DNA of 64,000 nucleotides from Verrucomicrobia subdivision 3 bacterium UBA693. Lineage in GTDB: Bacteria > Verrucomicrobiota > Verrucomicrobiia > Limisphaerales > UBA8199. The notes under the pieces were generated by a model that was not told the origin of the DNA, did no database searches, and saw only the letters and a list, made by a program, of their open reading frames with translations. The stretch is from NCBI GenBank assembly GCA_002298785.1, contig DBMR01000010.1:73921-137920 (forward strand), read 5' to 3'. Shown piece after piece: positions 52,901-60,430 of the stretch. The first letter of the stretch is position 1; each line of letters starts with the position of its first letter. A program made the translations under genes and the position numbers.

Positions 52901-53246
52901 CGCTTAAATACTCCAGGACGCGACTGCGCGCCCAATACGGGTCCGTTCCGTCTTCAAAAATCACGTAAACAAAAGAGAAACCGTAAAACGAATAACCGCG
53001 CACCACTTTAGCCTTCGGGACCGAGAGCATTTTTGTCGTGATGGGGTAAGTGACCTGGTCCTGGACGATTTGTGGGGCCTGGCCCTGCCATTCCGTGTAG
53101 ACGATAACCTGGACGTCCGAAAGGTCAGGGATTGCGTCGAGAGGTATGTTCTTGAGTGCATAAACACCTCCGAGCACCAGCGCGATCGTCCCCAAAAGGA
53201 CGACGAACTTGTTCCTTAACGAAAAATCGATGATGCCTTTGAGCAT
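49956..53246 (-). CDS. cusA: Heavy-metal RND efflux pump, CusA/CzcA type
   Basis: 1096 residues, long even for this family because of a C-terminal extension ending in Pro/Asp-rich sequence. The start LKGIIDFSLRNKFVVLLGTIALVLGGVYALKNIPLDAIPDLSDVQV is typical of heavy-metal RND pumps. The TM4 motif is GGIAIAIGAMVDAVIIMIENAHK, as in the copper/silver pump CusA. Met residues in PFDMIETTIML and KTRIDMLATGIKTPVGIKV correspond to regions that hold CusA metal ligands. The pump expels metal from periplasm or cytoplasm through the partners encoded upstream on the same strand. Copper or silver is more likely than zinc, cobalt or nickel, but this is not decided. Confidence 0.93.
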   Translation of the reverse strand: MLKGIIDFSLRNKFVVLLGTIALVLGGVYALKNIPLDAIPDLSDVQVIVYTEWQGQAPQIVQDQVTYPITTKMLSVPKAKVVRGYSFYGFSFVYVIFEDGTDPYWARSRVLEYLSGLSSQLPRNVTPTLGPDATGVGWAFMYSINSTNRDLAELRSMQDWYLRYQLASVEGVSEVASVGGFVKQYQVTVDPAKLRAYNLSISEVAMAVQRSNGEVGGRSIELSEKEFMIRVLGYVERLEDLRDVAVGVEEKGVPILLRQVANVEFGPDMRRGIAELNGEGETVGGVVVVRYGANARQVIMDVKKKLEVAIKGLPEDVKYTVVYDRSTLIDRAVKTLEEKLIEESIVVALVCLAFLMHLRSALVAILILPIAVLMSFLVMFGQGISSNIMSLGGIAIAIGAMVDAVIIMIENAHKHMEHDQGKKPHWDIIRDASIEVGPTLFYSLLVITVSFLPVFTLQAQEGRMFKPLAFTKTYSMAAAAILSITLAPVLMGFFIRGKIPPEEKNPINRLLIWLYHPVIDFVIKWRWPVVFAAGGLIIWVFFPWNFLAARLLPDGPAKEWAFKAGKFFPYQNLGSEFMPPLYEGDLLYMPTTFPGISPTKAREVLQTTDKLIRRFPEVHHVFGKVGRAESATDPAPFDMIETTIMLKPEAEWPAVDIKDADGKILAHRRRTSDELVDALNAAVQIPGLNNAWTMPIKTRIDMLATGIKTPVGIKVAGPDLAQLESIAAEIEAVVKGVPGTLSAFAERTMGGNYIQFKIDRQAIARYGLKIADVQDVLEVALGGMPLTTTVEGLERYGINLRYSRDFRENLGALREIVVPTPTGAQVPLGQLAKIETVHAPMGVKSEAAVPNAWIYVDVKGVDIGTYVQMAMRAVNEAVANGTIKLPSGYNIFWSGQYEYMLRAQQRLMIVVPLTLLLIVLIIYLNTRSAVKTAIVMLAVPFSLVGAIGILALLNYNLSVAVWVGIIALAGLDAETGVVMLLYLDLAYEDWKKRGLMRNLAGLRDAIYHGAVKRVRPKAMTACVIIAGLAPILWSHGSGADVMKRIATPMIGGVITSTIMELLVYPAIYYLWRSCSLKQLPPEDSSPDPTDPKPVPA

Positions 53247-53258
53247 GTGGCGGCGGGA

Positions 53259-55085
53259 TCAGTGTTGGTGTTGAGGAGCAGAGTTTGCGGCGCCCGGGTG
53301 CTGCTTGCGCCAGTTGGCCTCCGCTACCTTACCGTGGGAAACGGTGCTGGTCGGCACCAACTCCATCTCGCATTCGGGACATTTGCCTGGTTTATCCGAC
53401 ACCACCCGGGCATGCGAAGCCATGGGGCAGGTATAAAGCACCGCGGGCGACGCCGAGTCGTTTTCGGACTCGGTTGGCGCGGATGGCAACCGGGGAGGTT
53501 GCATCACCGGGATCAATGTCATGTCGCATTTCGGACATTTCCCGGGTTTGTTCGAGCGGACGTCCGCGTGCTCGGGCATCGGGCAGGTGTAATAGAGCAA
53601 TTGTCCGCCCGGCTGTAGTTTCATCAGGGCAGCCTCCGTCACCGGCACCAGGGTCATGCCGCAAATGGTGCATTTCCCGGGATGATCGTATTGGATGGAA
53701 ACGTGCTCGGGCATTGGACAGAGGTATTTGACGCCGGCGGTTTCCGAGCCGGTTGGGGGCGCGGGTCCGCGCTCAGCCACACTGTGCTCGTGCGCGGTCG
53801 CAGCGGCGGGTGCTGTCGTTCCTGCCGAATTCGGCGCGACCATCTTCTGAATCGCCTCGCGGAGCTGGCTTTCCGAATCAAGCATGAATTGGCCCGAGGT
53901 AACGACCCGTTCGCCCTCAGTCAAACCGGAGATGACCTGGTACATGTCGTTCTCGGCTTGGGGACCCAACACGATGGTGCGCGGCTCAAACTTGCCCGCT
54001 TCCAGCGCGACAAAGACCGTATTCTTTTCTCCGCTCCGCAGGATCGCCATATCCGGGACCAACACCACCGAAGGCTCCAACTCGGAGGCGACCCGGACCG
54101 TCGCGAACATTCCGGGTTTCAGGTAATAGCCAGGATTGTGGAACTCCATTCTTACGCGGGCGGTGCGGGTCTTCTCGTCCACGTTAGGATAGATATAGGT
54201 CACCCGACCACGGAACTCGCGATCCGGCAGATACGAAAGCGTCACCGTTGCTTCCTGTCCCAGCTTCACATAAGCCAGATCCTGCTCGTAGATCTGGGCC
54301 TGCACCCAAACGAGGCCCAAATCAGCCAGGCGATAGGTTTTCATTCCAGGGTCCACCATCTGACCTTGCACGATCATTTTTTCGGTCACGAATCCATCCA
54401 TGGGAGCGAGAATGCGAAGGGTTTTCGTGGGCTGCCCGGTGCGCTCCAGTTCCTCGATTTGTCCGGCGGAAATGTCGAAAAACTTCAGCTTGGTCAGCGC
54501 GCTGTTCTTTAATGACTTGTCCCCCCCGGCTTGGGCGCTCTCCTGCACGGCTAGCAGGTACTCGCGTTGGGCACTGTAAAGCTCCGGCGAATAGATTTCG
54601 AAGAGCGGGTCTCCGCGATGCACCTGCTGGCCGGTGGCATCGACATAGAGCTTTTCAATCCAGCCTTTGATCTTGGTGGTCACCTCTTGCAGCGCTGTCT
54701 CGTTGTAATCAATCGCACCGACAGTGCGAATGATCCGACGCAGCGGTCCGCGGGTCACCACCGCGGTGCGGATCCCCATGTTCTGGGTGGTCACCGGATC
54801 GATCGCGATGGCCTGCGCATCGGTGCCCATGGCCGCGCTGCCAGTCGTTCCGTCGGATTTGCGAACGGGAGTGAGCTTCATGCCGCAGATGGGGCAGTTG
54901 CCTGGTCGATCCTGGACCACCTGCGGATGCATCCCGCAGGTGTAGAGCGTCTTGGCGCCGCTTTCATTAGCTGTCGGGGTATGATCGTGCCCACATCCCG
55001 TCAGCAGCAGGCCGGACCCGAGGGCGAGGAACAGTACGAGTGCGCCTGCGAGCATCGACTTTGGCACAGAGAAATTGGATTTCAT
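53259..55085 (-). CDS. cusB: Heavy-metal RND membrane-fusion protein with four metal-binding modules
   Basis: 608 residues. A lipobox (LLTGC, Cys31) is followed by a heavy-metal-binding domain (about 47-74; YTCGMHP...CPICGM). The adaptor core (about 95-430) has the lipoyl, hairpin and barrel parts (VTTKIKGWIEKLYVDATGQQVHRGDPLFEIYSPEL, ILAPMDGFVTEKMIVQGQMV). Unusually, three further HMBD modules follow in tandem at about 453-482, 498-527 and 550-579, each with the CPM...PGKC..C.M pattern, and the tail is His-rich (HPGAANSAPQHQH). CusB-type proteins deliver metal to the pump. The extra modules should increase the periplasmic metal capacity of the complex. Confidence 0.92.
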   Translation of the reverse strand: MKSNFSVPKSMLAGALVLFLALGSGLLLTGCGHDHTPTANESGAKTLYTCGMHPQVVQDRPGNCPICGMKLTPVRKSDGTTGSAAMGTDAQAIAIDPVTTQNMGIRTAVVTRGPLRRIIRTVGAIDYNETALQEVTTKIKGWIEKLYVDATGQQVHRGDPLFEIYSPELYSAQREYLLAVQESAQAGGDKSLKNSALTKLKFFDISAGQIEELERTGQPTKTLRILAPMDGFVTEKMIVQGQMVDPGMKTYRLADLGLVWVQAQIYEQDLAYVKLGQEATVTLSYLPDREFRGRVTYIYPNVDEKTRTARVRMEFHNPGYYLKPGMFATVRVASELEPSVVLVPDMAILRSGEKNTVFVALEAGKFEPRTIVLGPQAENDMYQVISGLTEGERVVTSGQFMLDSESQLREAIQKMVAPNSAGTTAPAAATAHEHSVAERGPAPPTGSETAGVKYLCPMPEHVSIQYDHPGKCTICGMTLVPVTEAALMKLQPGGQLLYYTCPMPEHADVRSNKPGKCPKCDMTLIPVMQPPRLPSAPTESENDSASPAVLYTCPMASHARVVSDKPGKCPECEMELVPTSTVSHGKVAEANWRKQHPGAANSAPQHQH

Positions 55086-55107
55086 AAAAATTGCGGAGGA
55101 TCAAAGC

Positions 55108-56526
55108 CTACATGCCGCCGTTCATTTTCTTAGGCGTGGCGGTTCCACCCCGGGGCATGCCGACGGCTTTTGTACCCATGGCTCCGTTGGCGGGTGACAT
55201 GCCTTGAATGATCAAAGACAATTCTGCCAATACCACTTCGCGTTGCGCTGCCGCTTCCACTCGGTCCAGTTGAAATCCGAGCAGAGTTCGCTGAGCGTCG
55301 GTGAGATTGAAGAAATCGATCTGCCCGGCGAGGTAACCGCTCCGGGCGACTTCCAGAGATTGGCGGGCTTTGGGTAGGAGCCTCTCTTCGAGGAGGGCCA
55401 GGTTACGGGTCGCTTCACGATACAGGTAGGATCTGCCGGCGAAGTCTACCGCCAGCGCGATTTGCTCGCTGGACAATTGCGCCTCGGCGGCACCCTTTCG
55501 CGCCTGTGCCTCGGCGATTTGAGCGGCGATTTTGTCGCGCCAAATCGGCAGCGACACCGTGCCCAGTGGTCGGTAAAGCGTGGGGTCCATCTTCACGTCC
55601 GCCATCAGGCCGAGACTGAAATCCGGCAGTCGGTTCTTTCTGGCCAGCGTGATGCTGGCCTCAGCCGCGCGGACCTCGGCCTCCATCGCTTTGAGTCGCG
55701 CGTTCTGCGCGAGCGCCGTTTCCAAAAGTTTGTCGGCGGACAAATCCAGAGGCGTGGATTCAAATCGGTCAGGAACCGGTGGCGCCGGGGCTTCGGCGCC
55801 CAAACCCAAAGCCGCTTTGAACTGTGCCAGGAGCGAGCTGCGGGAATCTTCAAGATTTGCGTTTTCAGTCTTCAGCCGGTCCTGCTCGATTTGCGCGCGC
55901 AGCACGTCCTGAAGCGTAACTTTACCCACTTCGTTCTGCGATCGCGCCAGGTTCTCCAGGTCCGCCAACAATCTCAGGGTTTCCCGATTGACCCGAATCT
56001 TCTCCTTCAGGAAATAGAGCTGGTAATAGGTGCGCTTTACTTCAAACGCACTCTCCAGGGCCGCGGATTGGAAGGCGAAGTATTTGGACTGGCTTTCGGC
56101 CGTAGCAATCTGGGCTCCAGCCCGTAATTTTTCCGGCCACGGGATCGAGCCCATCAATCCCGGCATGATCGAGGTGACCACGTTCTGGATGTCCATTTGG
56201 AACGTGAATTGAGGATCCGGCAGCGACCGCGCCTGGGTGATCCGCTCCACGGACGCCAGCCAATCGTAGTAGGCAGCCGCCACCTTGGGTTGATTCAAGA
56301 GGGCGTAGGCGAGGTAATTACTCAAGCTCGATGCTGCGGTTAGTTCCGGCAAAACCGGCTTTTGTCCGCCGGGGCGGAACGTGGCCGTTGTCGTCTGGAC
56401 CTGGCTGCGGGCTTCCTTCTCCCCGCTGGTGGGGATTCCTTTGCAGCCGCCCAGCAAAAACGCCAGGCACAGCAGCAGCGCCATAAGGGAAGGACGCGTT
56501 GGTCTAAATCGCAGCATGATGTTCAA
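55108..56526 (-). CDS. TolC family outer-membrane factor, lipoprotein
   Basis: 472 residues. A lipobox (LLGGC) is followed by the two repeated TolC halves: LPELTAASSLSNYLAYALLNQPKVAAAYYDWLAS and SLPDPQFTFQMDIQN in the first, and ALGLGAEAPAPP...LETALAQNARLKAMEAEVRAAEASITLARKNRLPDFSLGLMADVKMDP in the second. It should form the outer-membrane duct of the CusA-type pump. The fusion-protein gene follows at 22 bases, so the three are one operon transcribed right to left. The C-terminus (GMSPANGAMGTKAVGMPRGGT) is Met- and Gly-rich, as seen in several metal efflux proteins. Confidence 0.9.
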   Translation of the reverse strand: MNIMLRFRPTRPSLMALLLCLAFLLGGCKGIPTSGEKEARSQVQTTTATFRPGGQKPVLPELTAASSLSNYLAYALLNQPKVAAAYYDWLASVERITQARSLPDPQFTFQMDIQNVVTSIMPGLMGSIPWPEKLRAGAQIATAESQSKYFAFQSAALESAFEVKRTYYQLYFLKEKIRVNRETLRLLADLENLARSQNEVGKVTLQDVLRAQIEQDRLKTENANLEDSRSSLLAQFKAALGLGAEAPAPPVPDRFESTPLDLSADKLLETALAQNARLKAMEAEVRAAEASITLARKNRLPDFSLGLMADVKMDPTLYRPLGTVSLPIWRDKIAAQIAEAQARKGAAEAQLSSEQIALAVDFAGRSYLYREATRNLALLEERLLPKARQSLEVARSGYLAGQIDFFNLTDAQRTLLGFQLDRVEAAAQREVVLAELSLIIQGMSPANGAMGTKAVGMPRGGTATPKKMNGGM

Positions 56527-56736
56527 ATCGGCTCATCGTTGTCTTCAGGTGCTTTATACGCCACAAAATGGATTTTCACTCGGACTATTTACAGAGGGAA
56601 ATCGGCTGCCAATCAGCAGAGCGCGCCGGCGAGCCGCCGGGAGGTGTGGTGGGGGAACCTCGGAGGAGGCGACTCGCCGTGCGCGACAAGGAGCGTGGAA
56701 AACAGGCTCCGGGCAAATGCCGCGGTCAGCGCGGGA

Positions 56737-56758
56737 GTTAAGCGGCTAACCGCTTAAC
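56737..56758 (-). terminator. Hairpin at the end of the YHS-like gene
   Basis: GTTAAGCGG-CTAA-CCGCTTAAC is a perfect 9-base-pair stem with a 4-base loop. It overlaps the stop codon (56754-56756) of the minus-strand YHS-like gene. No T-tract follows, so it may be a terminator or an mRNA-stabilising end before the TolC gene 211 bases on. Confidence 0.45.
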
Positions 56759-57107
56759 GCTGGTGCTCGCTGTGATCATGCGCCTGTGGAGCCGGGGCAC
56801 TCTTGCTGGCGTCTTTTTTCGCATCCGCCAGCTTTTTCAGGTATTTGGCGGGGGCCTTGTTGAAGTCCTTCAGGCAGTCCTTGCAGCAAAGCTTGATCTC
56901 CTGGCCTTCGTGCACAAACACGTAGGGCTTGCCCATGTCGCCGTCGAGTTTCTCGCCCGAGACGATGCAGGTTTTCAGTGGGTACGGTTTCGCCGCCTTG
57001 CTATCCGCGGGTTTAGCCTGGTCTACCGCCAGGGCCAGCGTCGGAGCGGCCAACATGCCGCACAGAATCGCGGCGCCGGTAATGGTTTTGAGAGCTTTGA
57101 TATTCAT
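56754..57107 (-). CDS. Periplasmic YHS-like metal-binding protein
   Basis: 117 residues: signal peptide (ITGAAILCGMLAAPTLALAVD), then a small domain with KTCIVSGEKLDGDMGKPYVFVHEGQEIKLCCKDCLKDFNKAPAKYLKKL, resembling YHS/TRASH folds, with Cys at about residues 47, 74, 75 and 78, and a His-rich end (APQAHDHSEHQR). Such domains bind copper or other soft metals or act as chaperones. It lies upstream of the Cus-like genes on the same strand. A small frameshifted frame precedes it (57160-57403). Confidence 0.85.
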   Translation of the reverse strand: MNIKALKTITGAAILCGMLAAPTLALAVDQAKPADSKAAKPYPLKTCIVSGEKLDGDMGKPYVFVHEGQEIKLCCKDCLKDFNKAPAKYLKKLADAKKDASKSAPAPQAHDHSEHQR

Positions 57108-57416
57108 AAAGTTTTAACTTCAGAGATTATTACGCCGCAGCCTGAAGAATCCCTCACGCTTAATGACGCCCGGTGATGGATTGTTCCAAGTGCTTGCCGG
57201 TGCGGGGGTTGTCATCAAATGATAAGATCTTCAACATGAGGTCAGTAAATTGCAGGGCCAAGGCGTGGCCCGAATCCGTGGGCGGCTGGGGCTCGAGGGC
57301 CGGGGCTGGAGCGGGTGCATCTTTGTTGGTTGAAATTAATAGTGGTGTTAAGTAGGACTTAAAATTTGCCGGGAGCGTTGGCTTGCGCTAAGTTGCGGCG
57401 CATTTCACCCGCTTTT
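57108..57416. other. Intergenic region with possible frameshifted small gene
   Basis: 309 bases between the YHS-like gene (minus) and the PQQ-like gene (plus). On the minus strand a frame reads to a stop at 57160-57162; see the separate entry for 57160-57403. I see no strong promoter pair or ribosome binding site for either flanking gene. Confidence 0.4.
57160..57403 (-). pseudogene. Possible small secreted or cytoplasmic protein with a one-base frameshift
   Basis: On the minus strand an ATG at 57401-57403 starts MRRNLAQANAPGKF and hits TAA at once. One base further, skipping one T of a run of four (plus-strand AAAA at 57361-57364), the frame continues KSYLTPLLISTNKDAPAPAP, then a Pro-rich linker and GHALALQFTDLMLKILSFDD-N-PRTGKHLEQSITGRH to a stop. 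Joined, this gives about 80 residues with a natural look. No family is recognised. It may be a sequencing error in a homopolymer, a decayed gene, or chance. Confidence 0.3.
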
Positions 57417-58844
57417 ATGAGAGCACTCGCATGCTTTGCTGTTTTCGTGGCTGCCGCCTGCAGCGGCTATGGCGCCACGCTGGCCTGGCCGATGTTCCAC
57501 GGTGCGAACGGTTCAGGCGCTTCCAGCGAGGCCAAACCGCCGGTCCAGATCAGTCCGACCAATTCGGTGTTATGGAAGATCGACGTGCCGTGGTCGCCGT
57601 CCTCACCGGCGATCTGGGACGAGCGGCTGTTTCTGACGACCTTTGCCGATGACGAACTGCAGACGCGTTGTTATTCGCGCGGGGACGGCAAGCTGGCTTG
57701 GTCCCGGGGAGTGAAGCCCGATCGCCTTGAGGTCTATCACAAAACTGAGAGCAGTCCGGCTGCTTCCACGCCGGCGACCGACGGGCGGTGTGTGGTGAGT
57801 TATTTTGGGTCGTTCGGCCTGATCTGCTACGACCTGGAGGGGCGGGAGCTGTGGCGGCACCCGTTGCCGGTCGCGCTGAGCCTCGGGGGCTACGGCACCG
57901 CGACCTCGCCGCTGATCGCGGGCGGCAAGGTGGTAGTGGTTCGAGATCGTGATGAGGGTTCGTCGCTGTTGGCATTGGATTTGGCAACTGGGAAGCGCGT
58001 GTGGGAGACGCCACGGCCGGATGCCTATGGCAGTTTTGGCACTCCGATCATCTGGACCAATGCCGGCGTGGAGGAAGTTGTCGTGCCCGGATCGCTCCGT
58101 CTGAAAGCTTACGCGCTGGCGACGGGGAAGGAGGATTGGGTCATTAACGGGGTCACCGCGTTCGCCTGTACCACGCCAGTGGCGGGTGAAGGCATGCTGT
58201 ACTTTGCGGCCTGGTCCGACGGCAAGGCGGATGCGCCCTGGCCGAGTTGGGAGAAGTTTCTCGAGGAGCACGACAAGAACAGGGACGGCGTGATCACCTT
58301 TGATGAGTTCGACGACGCGAGCCGGGAATACTATCGCGGGCTGGACGTCAACCGGAACGGAAAGGTGGACAAGGAAGACTACGACCAACTCCTGGCGTCG
58401 ATTGCCAAAGGCGAAAATGTGCTGCTGGCCGTGAAGCCCGGCGGGCGAGGCGATATCACGCAGACGCATGTTGCCTGGAAAGCGACGCGCGGCCTGCCGT
58501 ATGTGGCCTCCCCGGTGCTTTACGACGGTCGGGTTTATTGCATCAAAAATGGCGGCATGCTGTCTTCGTTCGACGCCAAAACCGGCAAGAGCCACTACCT
58601 GCAGGAACGGTTGGAAGCCGGGGGATCCTATTATTCATCGCCGGTGGCTGCGGATGGCCATATTTACCTCGCCTCATTGAATGGCAAGGTCACCGTCATC
58701 AAGGCGGGCGGTGATCGGCCCGAGATCCTGCACGAAGCAAATTTCGGGGAGCGCATTTACGCCTCGCCGGCCGTGGTGGGAAACAGGTTTTACCTTCGCA
58801 CCCGGACGGCGCTTTACGCTTTTGGTACTCCGGCGGTGCCCTGA
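57417..58844 (+). CDS. PQQ-like beta-propeller protein with EF-hand pair
   Basis: 475 residues from the ATG at 57417. A lipobox-like signal (FVAAACSGYGA) leads to a propeller with PQQ-enzyme-like repeats (WPMFHGANGSG, SLLALDLATGKRVWETPRPDAYGSFGTPI, MLSSFDAKTGKSHY). Inserted in the propeller are two EF-hands at about residues 285-325 (DKNRDGVITFDEF and DVNRNGKVDKEDY), with correct Ca2+ ligand spacing. Such proteins occur widely in planctomycetes and verrucomicrobia and are of unknown catalytic role; PQQ ligands are not evident. The Ca2+ sites may stabilise the fold outside the cell membrane. Confidence 0.85.
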   Translation: MRALACFAVFVAAACSGYGATLAWPMFHGANGSGASSEAKPPVQISPTNSVLWKIDVPWSPSSPAIWDERLFLTTFADDELQTRCYSRGDGKLAWSRGVKPDRLEVYHKTESSPAASTPATDGRCVVSYFGSFGLICYDLEGRELWRHPLPVALSLGGYGTATSPLIAGGKVVVVRDRDEGSSLLALDLATGKRVWETPRPDAYGSFGTPIIWTNAGVEEVVVPGSLRLKAYALATGKEDWVINGVTAFACTTPVAGEGMLYFAAWSDGKADAPWPSWEKFLEEHDKNRDGVITFDEFDDASREYYRGLDVNRNGKVDKEDYDQLLASIAKGENVLLAVKPGGRGDITQTHVAWKATRGLPYVASPVLYDGRVYCIKNGGMLSSFDAKTGKSHYLQERLEAGGSYYSSPVAADGHIYLASLNGKVTVIKAGGDRPEILHEANFGERIYASPAVVGNRFYLRTRTALYAFGTPAVP

Positions 58845-59134
58845 ACGGGGGATGGGATCGACCAAGTCTCCGGTGATCGACGCACCTCCTTTTTCTCCGT
58901 CTGGCCCAATCAAAAAAGCGGAGCGCAGGATTTTCCGATGCCGTGAACGAAATCGTCCACCCACAGGAGTGGGCAGTGCCTCCGATATCGTGGCCGGTGG
59001 TCCATGCCTGCGCCCCTAGTCATTCCAACCTAACTGCGCCTACTCTAGCACACTAATCATTAAGAGAAGATGAACCGGCGTCGGTTTTACCACTTGACCG
59101 AAAAGCTGCGGCAAGGAAAATACGCGCACACTGC
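58845..59134. other. Intergenic region before the OPA transporter gene
   Basis: 290 bases without a convincing gene. Open frames here are low-quality. An ATG at 59070 begins a frame with a charged leader-like start, but it is out of frame with the transporter and runs on inside it. No tRNA or strong hairpin is seen. Confidence 0.5.
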
Positions 59135-60430
59135 ATGCTTGAATCGAACCAGGCCGGTCGGCCCTTGCGCTCCGCGCAGCTCCAGGTTTTCTGGCTGCTG
59201 TGGGGCGCTTACGCTTCCTATTATTTGTGCCGGGTCAATTTCGCGGTGGCGCAGCCACAGATTCTTCACGATTTTCCGGGCTGGACCAGCGCCGATATTG
59301 GCACTATCCCCTCGACCTATGCCGCGGTCTATGCCGTAGGTCAGATTGTGAATGGCACGCTGGGCCAGCGCTACGGAGCGCGGCGCATGATGACGATCGC
59401 CCTCCTGATCGCCTCAGCCACCAACCTTCTGTTCGCCTTCGCCTCGTCGCTGAATGTCATGAGGCTGTTGTGGGCGATCAACGGTTGGGGACAATCCGCA
59501 GGCTGGTCTTTGATGGTGCACACGCTGTCCAACTGGAACACGTCTTCGCGGCGCGGGACGCTGATTGGTCGGCTCTCGACCTGTTACACGGTGGGGAATG
59601 TGATCTCATGGCTGCTCGCCGGGTTCCTGTGCGACGCCCTGGGTTGGCGCTCGGCCTTCCTGGTGCCCGGCCTGGTGCTCATTCCGATGGCGGTGGTGTT
59701 CTTTGCCTTCCTGCGCAATTCGCCGACCGAGGCGGGTTATGCGCCGGTGCGTGATGACGTGATCCCGGAACACGACGAGGGGCCCGGGGCACCCGTTGAA
59801 GGGCAATGGGATTCCACCTGGCGCATTTTGCGGCTGACCTTGTCAAATCGCATCCTCTGGATCCTGGCCATCGGCTTTTTTGTGATGAATTCGGTACGGT
59901 ACAGCTTCATGAATTGGAGCGTGCAGTACATGGCGGATTACCACGGGCGCAGCATTAAGAATAGCGCGCTAACGGCGGTGATGATCCCGTTGATCGGTTC
60001 GCTCGGTGCGATGTCGGCGGGTTGGGCCTCGGATGCCTTATTCGGCAAGCGGCGCGCGCCGGTCTGCGTGATCATGCTGCTCGGCCTGGCTGCGGTCTGC
60101 GGCACCATGACAATCGTGCCGAAAGGTGATTGGGTCATGGCGACGATGGTATTGAGCCTTGCCGGCTTTATGATCTACGGTCCGGACATGTTGATGAGCG
60201 GTGCCGCCACGGTCGATTTGAGCCATCCCAAAGCCGCCTCCATGGCGACAGGTTTGACCATGAGCCTGGGCGCGTTGGGCGCGATCTTCTCGGGTGCGGG
60301 CATCGGGTATCTGAAGGATCTGGCGCACGGGAATTGGAACCTGGTCTTCTGGGTGCTGGCGGTCATGCCGTTGATCCCGGCGGCGTTGCTGATCCCAATC
60401 TGGAACGCCCGACCAAAAGGCAAATCATGA
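59135..60430 (+). CDS. Organophosphate:phosphate antiporter family (OPA/GlpT-like) MFS transporter
   Basis: 431 residues with twelve predicted helices. The sequence follows the OPA pattern: VFWLLWGAYASYYLCRVNFAVAQPQI at the start, GQRYGARRMM between helices 2 and 3, NGWGQSAGWSLMVHTLSNWNTSSRRGTLIG in helices 4-5 and WRSAFLVPG near the middle. OPA members exchange glycerol 3-phosphate, hexose phosphate or phosphoglycerate for inorganic phosphate at the inner membrane. Its last codon overlaps the next gene's ATG (ATGA at 60427-60430), so it is co-translated with a HAD phosphatase. Which organophosphate is carried is not known. Confidence 0.9.
   Translation: MLESNQAGRPLRSAQLQVFWLLWGAYASYYLCRVNFAVAQPQILHDFPGWTSADIGTIPSTYAAVYAVGQIVNGTLGQRYGARRMMTIALLIASATNLLFAFASSLNVMRLLWAINGWGQSAGWSLMVHTLSNWNTSSRRGTLIGRLSTCYTVGNVISWLLAGFLCDALGWRSAFLVPGLVLIPMAVVFFAFLRNSPTEAGYAPVRDDVIPEHDEGPGAPVEGQWDSTWRILRLTLSNRILWILAIGFFVMNSVRYSFMNWSVQYMADYHGRSIKNSALTAVMIPLIGSLGAMSAGWASDALFGKRRAPVCVIMLLGLAAVCGTMTIVPKGDWVMATMVLSLAGFMIYGPDMLMSGAATVDLSHPKAASMATGLTMSLGALGAIFSGAGIGYLKDLAHGNWNLVFWVLAVMPLIPAALLIPIWNARPKGKS

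Noticed and set aside
59070..59339. Open frame starting with a charged leader before the OPA transporter
   Set aside because: Runs out of frame into the transporter gene and becomes Arg/Pro-rich without family features.
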